Below are positions 19,712-31,700 of a stretch of DNA of 64,000 nucleotides, piece after piece; the first letter of the stretch is position 1, and each line of letters starts with the position of its first letter. The stretch lies in the NCBI RefSeq assembly GCF_024970185.1, contig NZ_CP103965.1:2910001-2974000 (forward strand). Reading direction: 5' to 3'. A model generated the notes under the pieces. It was not told the DNA's origin, did not search any database, and worked only from the letters and a program-made list of their open reading frames with translations. The DNA comes from Pseudomonas sp. N3-W. Its GTDB lineage: Bacteria > Pseudomonadota > Gammaproteobacteria > Pseudomonadales > Pseudomonadaceae. The position numbers were made by a program, and so were the translations under genes.

Positions 19712-22700
19712 GCAGCCAAGCATTTCAATCGATCATCGCCCGGCTTCAACAGCGCCAGATCACCGCTGACGAGGCCCGGCAGTTGCTGCAACAACTCAAG
19801 GCCGGCGCGCAGGCGACAACAGAACCGCCGCCAGCCACTCGCCCGCTGGTGCACGACGAGATTGCCGTGATCGGCATGTCGGGGCAGTTTCCCGGCGCCG
19901 ACAACGTCGAGCGCTTCTGGCACAACCTCAGCACCGGTGCCGACGGCGTGGTTGAACTGGGCGAGCGTTATCTGGACCCGCAACGCAGCTATTCGGCCGA
20001 GCGCCAGCCCGGCAAGACCTACTGCAAATGGGGCGGTGTTCTTGAACAGCGCGATGATTTCGATCCGCTGTTTTTCAATATTTCGCCCCGCGATGCCGAG
20101 TCGATGAACCCGCATCAGCGGCTGATCCTCCAGGAAAGCTGGAAGGCCCTGGAAGACGCCGGCTACAACCCGAAAAGTTTTCGCGACCAGTCGGTGGGCA
20201 TCTTTGTCGGTGCCGAACCGACCGGCTATTTCCACGAAACCTTTATCGGCGCCTCCGACGCGATCATTGCTTCGCGCCTGTCCTACTTCCTCGATTTCAA
20301 AGGCCCGGCACTGGTGGTGAACACCGGTTGTTCGTCCTCGGCCACGGCCATTCACCTGGCGTGCGAAAGCCTGCGCAATGGCGAGGCCGACCTGGCGCTG
20401 GCTGGCGGTGTGTTCGCCACCCTGGGCGAACCCGGCCTGATCAGCCTGGCGCAAATGGACATGCTGTCGCCGACCGGGCATTGCCATACCTTCGATCAGC
20501 GCAGCGACGGCATCGTGCTGTCCGAAGCGGTCGGCATGTTGACCCTCAAGCGTCTGTCCCAGGCACTGGCCGACGGCGACCCGATCCACGGGGTGATCTG
20601 CGCCTCGGGCATGAACCAGGACGGCGCCAGCAACGGCATTACCGCTCCCAGCGGCCAGGCCCAGGAACGGCTGATCAGCGAGCTGTATTGGCGGTTCGGC
20701 ATCGATGCGCGGCAGATCAGCTACGTCGAAGCCCACGGCACCGGCACGCCACTGGGCGATCCGGTCGAGGTCAACGCGCTGGTCCGGGCTTTCCGCCAGT
20801 TCACCGACGACACCGGCTATTGCGCGCTGGGCAGCGCCAAGGCGCACATCGGCCACACCTCGGCGGCGGCCGGCGTGGTCAGCCTGATCAAGATCCTGCT
20901 GTCGATGAAGCATCGCCAGTTGCCGGGGCTGTTGAATTTCGAACAGCTCAACCCACGGATCGAACTGGCGGGCTCGGCGTTTCATATCCTCGCCGAACCC
21001 CGGGAATGGCTCGGCAGCGGCCCGAAAATGGCGGCGCTCAACTCCTTTGGCCACAGCGGCACCAATGTGCACATGGTCATCCGTGAAGCGCCCGAAGTCG
21101 CCGCCGTGCCGGTCCCCGACAAGGCGCGGCCCTGCTTGCTGCCACTGTCGGCACGCACCGCCGACAGCCTCAAACGCTATGCCCGCCGCGTGCGTCAGGC
21201 ACTGCTGGATCCGGCCCTGCGCCTGCCGGACCTCGCGTACACCCTGCAAACGGGGCGCCTGGCGCAGGCGCATCGGTTGATCTTCCTGTGCTCCGACAAG
21301 GACCAGTTGCGCCAACAATTGAATGACTGGCTGGACGGACGTTCGCCCCGCCATGGCTGGGCCGGGCAGATCGACACGGCTGAATGTGCGGACATCGAGG
21401 TACCTGCCACTGCCGACGCCGCGAGCCTGCAACCGCTGGCCGAGGCCTGGGCGATGGGCAGCAAACTCGACTGGGCGCAATTCAATCGTCAGCACCGTGG
21501 CGACGCCCGCCGTGTGCATGCGCCGGTCTATCCGTTTGCCCGGCAGAATTTCTGGATCGCGCCCGCGCAACGTGGCGCGGCGGGCGGCGAGACTCAGGCC
21601 GGCGCTGGTATTACAGAACGCAATCTGCATCCATTCCTGGCGCGAAACACCTCCGATCTACAGCGTCAGCGCTTCAGCAGCGTGTTTGATGGCGAGGAAT
21701 TTTTCCTCAAGCAGCACGTGGTCGGCGGGCAACGGATTTTCCCCGGCGTCGCCCATCTGGAAATGGCCCGCGCGGCGGTGGCGATGGCCACGGCGGGGCG
21801 CCAGCCATCGTTCAGCCAGGTGGTGTGGCTGCGGCCATTGATCATCGGCGCCCAGCCACGGCAGGTCGATATCGAGCTGACACTGGAAGACGACGAACAG
21901 ATTCGCTTCGAGATTTCCAGCCGCGAGCTGGATTTGCTCACCGGGCACGCCACGGGTGAACCACTGCTGCACAGCCAGGGACTGGCCGGATTTTCTGAGC
22001 CATCGGCGCCGCTACAGGTGGATCTGGCGGCCCTCAAGGCGCGCATGACTGGCGGTCAGCTGAGTGCCCAACAGTGTTACGACGCCTATCAGGCGATGAC
22101 GTTTGAACACGGCCCGGCCTATCAGGGCCTGCAAACGGTGGACCTCGGGCGGGGCGAAGTGCTGGCGCAACTGCGGCTGCCCGCTTGCCAGCGCGACAGC
22201 CTCGAAGACTATGTGTTGCACCCGTCGCTGATGGATTCGGCGCTACAGGCGGCCATCGCCCTGAGCCTCGGTGCCGAGGTGGTACTGGCCGAAGACGAGC
22301 GCCAGCACCTGCCGCCGTTGACGCGCCCGACGCTGCCGTTTGCCCTTGAAGGCTTGCAGATTCTGCATCGTTGCAGCGAATCGATGTGGGCCCGGGTGAG
22401 CTACGCCGAACGCCGCGACGATCAGCAGGCCGACAGCGGTTTGCAGCGCTTGAACATCGAACTGTTCGATCAGCAGGGCACGCTGTGCGTATTGATGCAG
22501 GGCTTCACCTCTCGGGTGCTGGGCACCCCGAGTGAACCGGCAAGCACGGAACAACCGTTGATGGAAACCCTGCTGTTCCAGCCACAGTGGATCGACGAGG
22601 CGCCGCCATCGGTTGCAGCGCCGGACTTCAGCCAGCACCTGATCCTGCTGAGCGGCTTTGATCCCCGGATCGTCGCCGAGGTGCAGCAACAACTGGCGGG

Positions 22701-25700
22701 CCGCTGCACGGTGCTGGGCGTTCCCGAGCAAGACTGCGCCGTGGATTATCAGCAGACGGCACTCGCGCTGTTGCAGCACATCCGGTTGCTGCTTGGTGCG
22801 GGCGGCGGACGGCGGTTGCTGCAGCTCGCCGTGTATAACCCCAATGGCGAACGCATGATCGGCGGCCTGGCGGCGATGCTGCGCAGTTTGCAGCTGGAAG
22901 TGCCGGACGTGACCGGCCAACTGATCGAGCTCGACGAGCCGCAATCGCTGGCGCAACGATTGGCGGAAAACGCCGCTGCCGGCGACGTCGGGATTCGTTA
23001 CCAGTCGGGTCGTCGCCAGGTACAACACTGGCGTCCTTGCCCGGCAGTGGACCTGGCGATTGACGCGCCGTGGAAGGACCGTGGCGTGTACCTGATTACC
23101 GGTGGCCTCGGCGGTCTTGGGCGGCTGTTCGCCCAGGCCATCGCCACCCGTGTCAGCGACGCCACCTTGATTCTCACTGGCCGTTCAGCACTGGCCCCGA
23201 ACGGGCTGGCCGGGATTGACGCGGGCCGCAACCACATCGAATACCACCCGCTGGATGTCAGCGACGCCGAGGCAGTGCAGCGTCTGATCGATGAGATTGT
23301 CGCCAAGCATCACGGCCTCGACGGCGTGCTGCACAGCGCCGGGGTGATCCGCGACAGCCTGCTGATCAACAAACAGGATGACGAACTGCAACAGGTGATG
23401 GCGGCCAAAGTCGCCGGCACCCGCAACCTGGACCTGGCCACCGCCGGATTGGCGCTGGATTTCTGGATCTGCTTTTCCTCCGGCACCGGCGTCGTCGGCA
23501 ATGCCGGTCAGGCCGACTACGCGGCGGCCAACGCTTTTGTCGACCGCTATGCTGCTTATCGCAACCGATTGGCCGCCCAAGGGCTGCGCCGTGGCCAGAG
23601 CCTGGCGATCAACTGGCCGCTGTGGAAAGAGGGCGGCATGCAGGTCGATGCCGCGACCGCGCAGCAGATGGCGCACAGCACCGGCATGGTCGCCATGCCG
23701 AGCAACGCCGGGATTCATGCCCTGCGCCAATGCGTGGCGCTGGCACTGCCACAGGTGCTGGTGATGCACGGCCGGCGCGAGCCGATTACCGCGCTGGTCA
23801 GCGGCGCCACCCAGGCCTCAGCGCCGCAGGCCGCCCCGCAGGTTGCCGCCAACAGTGATGCACCATTGGCCGAAGTACTGCACCGGGCCTTGATCGACCT
23901 GGTGTCCACGCAGATGAAAATTCCCGCTGGCGAGATCCGGCTTGATGTCGAGTTCAGTCAGTACGGCTTCGACTCGATCAGCCTGACCACGCTGGCCAAC
24001 ACCCTGAAACAGCAATGGCGACTCAATCTGGCGCCGACGATCTTTTTCGAACATGCCACGGTCGGCCGTTTCGCCGCGTACCTGGAACGTGAGCACCGCA
24101 GCGCACTGGCCGCCAGACTCGCGCCGCAAACAGCGCCGCCGGTCGTGCAACCCCGGCAACCACAGCCGCAGGCAGCGGCCCCGCGCCCGCTGCCAACCGC
24201 CCGCATTGCCCCGGCGAAAGCACCTGCCACCGAGGCCGACGATGACATCGCGATCATCGGCGTCAGTGGCCGCTTCCCAATGGCCGACGACGTCGAGCAG
24301 TTTTTCCAGAACCTCAACGACGGGCGCGACTGCATCAGCGAGATTCCCGCCAATCGCTGGGATTGGCGCCAGTACTACGGCGATCCGCACCGCGAGGTCG
24401 ACAAGACCAACGTCAAGTGGGGCGGCTTCATCCACGGTGTCGATCACTTCGACCCGCTGTTCTTCGCCATCTCGCCACGCGAAGCACAGTTGATGGACCC
24501 GCAGCAGCGCCTGTTGATGACCTACGTGTGGCTGGCCATCGAAGACGCCGGCTACGCCACCGCAGCTCTGGCGGGCAGCGACACCGGGATTTTCGTCGGC
24601 ACCGGAGTGACCGGCTACAGCAGCCTGATCGCCAAGGCCGGCGTACCGGTCGAAGGCTATAGCGCCACGGCGATGGTGCCCTCGGTCGGGCCCAATCGCA
24701 TGAGCTTCCTGCTGGATTTCCACGGCCCCAGCGAACCAGTGGAAACCGCCTGCTCGTCGTCGCTGGTGGCGATCCATCGTGCGGTCCAGGCGATGCGCAG
24801 CGGTGATTGCCGGATGGCGGTGGTCGGTGGCGTCAACACCTTGATCGCACCCGAGGCGCAGATCAGCTTCAGCAAGGCCGGGATGCTCGCGCTGGACGGG
24901 CGCAGCAAGACCTTCTCGGCCCAGGCCAACGGCTATGCCCGTGGCGAAGGCGTCGGGATGATCGTGCTGAAAAAACGCGCCCAGGCCGAGGCCGATGGCG
25001 ACCACATCTATGCGCTGATCCGCAGCACCGCGGAAAACCACGGCGGCAAGGCCAACTCGCTGACGGCGCCCAATCCACGGGCCCAGGCCGAGTTGCTGAA
25101 GTCCGCCTGGCGCAAGGCCGGGGTCGATCCGCGCAGCGTCGGCTACATCGAGGCCCATGGCACCGGCACCGAGCTGGGCGACCCGATTGAAATCAACGGC
25201 CTGAAAATGGCCTTCCGCGAACTGGCCGAAGAGCTGAGCAGCGAGGCACCGGGGCAGGGCTATTGCGGCGTCGGTTCGGTGAAGTCGAACATCGGCCACC
25301 TGGAGCTGGCGGCCGGGATTGCCGGGGTGATCAAGGTCCTGCTGCAACTCAAGCACCAGACCCTGTTCAAGAGCCTGCACTGCGAACAGCTCAACCCTTA
25401 TATCGAACTCGATAACAGCCCGTTTTATGTGGTCCAGCAAAGCCGCCCCTGGGCTGCCCTCAAGGACCGTCACGGCGATGAGTTGCCGCGTCGGGCCGGT
25501 GTCAGTTCGTTCGGTTTTGGCGGCGCGAATGCGCATGTCCTGCTGGAGGAATATCGCGCGCCACAGCCAGCTCGCAACGAAGCGACTTCAGGCGCAAGAG
25601 CGTTTCTGCTGTCGGCGAAAACCCCGGAACGGCTGCGTGAGTCCGCCCGTCGCCTGGCTGAGTTCATTGCCGCCGCACCTGCGCAAGACCCGCGCTACCT

Positions 25701-28700
25701 CGACGATCTGGCCTATACGCTGCAAGTGGGCCGCGATGTGATGCAGGAGCGGGTGGCGCTGTTGAGCGATTCCCTGGGCGATCTGCAACGCCAGCTCGGC
25801 GACTTCGCGGCGACCGGCAAGGCGCTCTATCGCGGCACCAGTGAGGGCGACAACCCGGCACTGGCGCTGTTTCGCCAGGACGAGGACATGGCCGCCGCGC
25901 TGGCGGCCTGGATCGACAAACGCAAGTACCACAAGTTGCTGGAACTGTGGGCCCAGGGCCTGACGATTGACTGGCGTGATTTCTATCGAGACGCCCGGTC
26001 GATGCGCCGCCTCAGCCTGCCGGGTTATCCCTTTGCCGAGGAGCGTTACTGGGTCACGGACCTTGCCACCGGCCTGGTGGCCAACCCCGTTCAAACGGGC
26101 GCGTGGCTGCACCCGATGCTTGAACGCAATACCTCGGATTTTTACCAGCAGCGCTTCAGCAGCCGTTGGCAGGGTGACGAGAGTTGGTTTGTCGACCATC
26201 AGGTCGACAGCCGTAAGACCCTGCCCGGCGTTGGTTATCTGGAAATGGCCCGTGCGGCGATTGCCCGGTCGCTGGAGGCGCAGGCACTGCAGGCCGGTAC
26301 TTTGCAATTCAAAAACATCGTCTGGCTGACGCCTTATTCGCCGACGCCGCAGCACAACGAACTGCATATCGAATTGACGCTGGAACAGCAGAAAGTCGAC
26401 TTCAGGATTTACTCGCAAACCGACGGTGTCGCGCTGGAACATTGCAAGGGCAGTGCGCAGGTCATCCCGACCGCCAATGTGCAACCGCTGGATCTGGACA
26501 GCCTTTGCGCGGCGCCCTGGCAGCGCAGCCTTGAAGCGGCCGAGCTGTATCCGCTGTTCGACGCGATGGGCATTCACTATGGTCCCGGCCATCGCGGTGT
26601 TTCGCGGTTGTGGCTGGGGGAGGGCCGGGTGCTGGCCCGGCTTGAACTGGCGCCAGGGTTGTTTGACGGTGATTGGGTGCTGCATCCGGGCATGCTCGAT
26701 TCCGCCGTTCAGGCGTCGATTGGCCTGCTGCAAAACCGCGACGGGATTGGCGAGACGCTGTTGCCCTTTGCCCTTGAGCTGCTGAACGTATACGGGCGTT
26801 GCCAGCCGCAGATGTGGGCACTGATCAGCATCGATGGGCGCAATGCGGGCAGCGCGGTGCAACGAATCGACATCGATGTATGCGATGAGCATGGGCAGAT
26901 TGCCGTGGCGTTACGCGGGTTCAGCTCGCGGCCGGTTCGGGCCGGCCGTGAACGTCCAGCCGATCAGTCGCTGCCGGCGGGCCTGAGCCTGCTGGCGCCT
27001 CAATGGGTGATCGCCGATAGCCCGTCGATGCCGCCGCAGGCATTGCCGACGTTGGCCATTGGCGCATCGAATGAGCGCCGCGACTGGCTGGCCGGGTTAC
27101 ACCCACAGATCGAGTTCCTGCCGTCGCAGGCATCCACCCTCGATGGGATCGCCGCTCAGCTGTCGGCCTGCGCACCGTTCCAGCGCCTGATCTGGCTGGC
27201 GCCGGCAGAGCACAGCACGCTGATGCTGTTCCGCCTGATCAAGGCGCTGTTGCAGCTCGGTGTTGCCCAGCAAGCGTTGCACCTGCAATTGATCTTCACC
27301 ACCAGCATCGCCCTGCGCCCCGATGAACCGTTGGTGCCGGAGCAGGCGGCCTGCCACGGCCTGGCCGGGTCGCTGGCCAAGGAACAGGAGCAATGGCGGG
27401 TTGAACTGATCGACCTGCCAGCGGACAGCCAACCGCTGCCGCAAACAATGCCCGAGCCCACCTTGCCCGCTGAATGCCTGGCCTGGCGTCAGGGTGAATG
27501 GTTTCGCCAGCGCTTGTTGCCGCTGGCCTCGCAAGCGCACACGGTGATTGGCGGTGTCAGTTACCGCGAAGGCGGCGTGTACGTGGTGATCGGCGGCGCT
27601 GGTGGCATTGGCGAAGTCTGGACACGGCATCTGATCAGCCAGTGGCGTGCGCAAGTGGTCTGGCTGGGTCGTCGCGTGGCTGATGATCAGATCAATCAAA
27701 AACTCGCGGCGCTGGGGCAGTTTGCCCGACAACACAACGCGCCACCGCCGCTGTACATCCAGGCCGACGCTACCGATGCCGGGCAACTGGCACGGGCCCG
27801 GCAGCAAGTGGTCGAGGCCTGTGGGCCGATCAATGGCTGGGTGCATTCGGCACTGGTGCTGACTGATGCGCGGCTTGCGCAGATGGACGAGGCCCAGTTC
27901 AGCGCCGTGTTCGATGCCAAGCGCCTGACCAGCCTCGCCATGGCCCATGTCTGTATCGCGGCGGACAACCCGGCGCTGGACTTCGTGCTGTTTTTCTCAT
28001 CCATGATTGCCTTCAGCCGAGCTGCCGGCCAGGGCAACTACGCTGCGGGCTGCGCCTTCGCCGATGGCTTTGCCGCGCAGCTCGGTCAGCACGGCCCGTA
28101 CCCGGTCAAGGTCATCAACTGGGGCTATTGGGGTTCGGTGGGCGTGGTCGCCGATCCGGGTTATCGGGCGCGGATGGCCGCGCAGGGCCTGGGCTCGATT
28201 GAACCGCAAGAAGGCATGGCGGCGCTGGACCGGTTGCTGGCCAGCCCCTGGCCGCAGTTGGGGCTGATCAAGTTGCTGGAGCCGATGGCCATCGCCGGCA
28301 TCGACAGCGGCTGGCAGCTCGATTGCTACCCGGCGCCCCCATCACTGGCGTCCGCTGACTGGGCGCAGGTCGCGCAACGCTGCGCTGCGGCGCCGCAACA
28401 TCACCCGGCGGCCCACGAGATGAACCGGCTGTTGCTGGCGCAGACCTTCGCCTGCCTCGGCGAACTGGCCGCTGGCGGGCCGCTGACCGAACAGCGGATC
28501 GCCGCCGAGCCGGCCGTGGCGGCCAACCTGCAAGCCCATCCGTTCTACCGACGCTGGCTGCGCGAAAGCCTGTGCCTGTTGACGGACAACGGCGATATCG
28601 ATGCCCACGGCCAGTTATTGTCGGCGCTGCCTGAGCCGGCGACGCTGTGGTCGCAATGGCAGCAGGCCAGCGAACAGTGGCGCGGCGACGCCGATCTGCA

Positions 28701-31700
28701 CGCTCAATTGCAGCTGGTGCAAACCTGCGTCCGCGCGCTGCCGGCGATCCTGCGCGGCGAGCAGGCGGCCACCGGGGTGATGTTCCCCGACGGTTCGATG
28801 GCGCTGGTGGAGGGCATCTACAAGAACAACCGCGTCTGCGACTACTTCAACGCCGTGCTCGGCGAGGTGGTGGCCGATGTCGCTCGTCGTCAGGCGCAGA
28901 GCGGCAGGCCGCTGCGGATTCTGGAAATCGGCGCCGGCACAGGTGGCACCACCGCCGGGCTGATCGAGACGTTGTGCCCATGGCAACAAGGGATTGAAGA
29001 ATACTGCTACACCGACCTGTCCCAGGCGTTCCTGCGCCATGCCGAAACGCATTTCGCGCCCCAGGCGCCTTACTTGCGCACGGCGATTTTCGATGTCGGC
29101 CAACCCTGCGCCGAGCAAGGCATTAGCCTGCAACACTATGACCTGGTGATCGCCACCAACGTGCTGCATGCAACGCCCGACCTGCGGCGCACGCTGCAAA
29201 ACGCCAAGACCGCGCTGCGCCAGGGCGGCCTGCTGTTGCTCAATGAAATCAGCGACCGTTCGATGTTCACCCACCTGACCTTCGGCCTGCTCGAAGGCTG
29301 GTGGCTGCACCACGACACGGCGCTGCGCATCCCCGGTTGCCCCGGCCTGTACCCCGAGCGCTGGCAACAACTGTTGCAGGCGCAGGGCTTCGACGGCATT
29401 GCCTTCCCGGCTTCGGCCAGTCATTCGTTGGGCCAGCAGATCATCGTCGCCGCCAGCGATGGCGTGGTGTGCCTGCCGGCGCAGGCCACTGCTGCGGTGG
29501 CGGTCGTCGAACCGCAGGCGCCACGCCCTGTTGTGAACGCAGCGATCAATGAAGAAGGGCTGGCGGGGCAATGCCGGCAACTGATCACCGAGGTGCTGTC
29601 GAAGCTGGTGAACATGGCACCCGAGCGTTTGCAGCGCGACACCGCGTTCGATCGCTACGGCATCGATTCCATCTTGCAGATCAGCCTGATTCAGGCGCTG
29701 GAGAAAAGCACCGGCGAGCTGTCGCGCACCATTCTGTTCGAACACAACACCATCAATCAGCTGACGAATTACCTGCTGGCCGAACATCGGCCTGCGCTGA
29801 CCCGCTATTTTGCACCCGTGCAACAGGTTGAACGGTCGGTGGCAGTGCAACAGCCGATCGCGCCGCTCGCGGTCAGTCGTCACGCGCCGCTCAGGCCCGC
29901 GCCGCAACCGTCAGCCAGCGTCGAGGCGCAAGCAGCGAACCGCGACATCGCGATTATCGGGGTCAATGGCCGCTACCCGATGGCAGCTGATCTGGATGCG
30001 TTCTGGGACAACCTGCGCAACGGCCGCAACTGCGTCAGCGAGGCCGATGGTCAACGCTGGTCAACGGCCTCGAACGGCGATGAGCGCTACTACGGTGGCT
30101 TCCTCGAACAGGTCGAGGCCTTTGATCATGGCCTGTTCGGCATCGGCGACACCGAGGTGCAGCACGTTTCGCCAGAGCTGCGGCAGATGCTCGAAGTGGC
30201 CTGGCTGACCTTCGAGAGCGCCGGTTACAACCGCGATGCGCTGGCCCGTTTTCAGCAAGGCGATACGGCGGCGGTCGGGGTGTTTATCGGTTCGATGTAC
30301 AACCCGTCGCCGTTGCGCGAGAGCGATCCTGCGCACGCGGCGATCACCGCCAATGTCACCGACTGGCAGATCCCCAACCGGATTTCCCACTGCTTCGATC
30401 TCAAGGGCCCGAGCCTGGCGGTCAACACGGCGTGCGCCAGTTCGATGTCGGCGATCCACCTGGCCTGCCAGAGCATTTTGGCGGGCGACTGCGCGATGGC
30501 GCTGGCGGGTGGCGTCAACCTGATCCTCGATCCGTCCCGATACCAGACCCTCAAGCTGGCCAGTTTCCTCGGCAGTTCGGACCTGAGTCGCGGCTTCGGC
30601 CAGAGCGACGGCATGCTGCCGGGCGAGGGCGCCGGCGCCGTGCTGCTCAAGCCACTGGCGGCAGCCGTGGCCGATGGCGACCGGATCTGCGGGGTGATCA
30701 AGAGCACCCGCGTCAATCATGGCGGCGGCAAGCTGATGTACTCGGCGCCCAACACCCGCCAGCAAACCCGACTGATCGCCGAGACCCTCAAACGCGCCGG
30801 CCTTGCCCCTGGGCAAATCAACTACGTTGAAGCGGCGGCCAACGGCTCGGAACTCGGCGACCCGATTGAAGTGGCGGCATTGAAAAAAGTCTTCGGCGAA
30901 CTGCCGCCCGGCAGCTGTGCGCTGGGCACGGTGAAGTCCAATATCGGTCACCTTGAGGCGGCGTCGGGGATTTCCCAACTGACCAAAGTGTTGCTGCAAC
31001 TGCAACATCAGCAGCTGGCGCCTTCAATCAATGCCGAGCCGCTGAACCCGCATATTCGCCTGGAGGGGAGCGCCTTTTACCTGCAACAAAAAGCTGCGCC
31101 CTGGACGGCTGATGGCAACGGCCAGCCGCGCCGTTGCCTGATCAATTCCTTTGGGGCGGGCGGAACTTACGCCAGTCTGGTGGTCGAGGAATATCAGGAG
31201 GCTCGGGCAACGTTCAGAAACACAGGCGGTGAGCAATTGTTGATTGTCGCCGCGGCCAGCCGGGGCAGCCTGTTGGCCTATCTGAAAAAACTCCAGACAT
31301 TAATCGACGCGAATTCGACTTTCGATCTGTCAGATCTGGCCTACAGTTTAGCCCTGCGTGAACACCGTCTGGCCCACCGCGCTGCGCTGATAGTCAGCGA
31401 CAAACAGCAACTGCGGGCACGCTTGCAAGGGTTGTTGGCAGGCACACCGGATAGCGGCTGTTGGCTATCACCGGTCGATGGCATTGAAGAGGGCGAGCCT
31501 GGGACTGCGTCGGGGTCACTGATGCAAAGGGGCGAAGCCTGGAGTCGCGGTGCCGGGCTGGATATCCCGGCGCTGTACCCGAACGGCGGCAACCGGATGG
31601 TGCTGCCCGGTTATGAGTTTGAGCATCCACTGGCGTCGCCGACATCCGGCACAACGCCACCCGCGTTGTTCTCCAGCGAACTGTATCGGCGCATCAGCAG

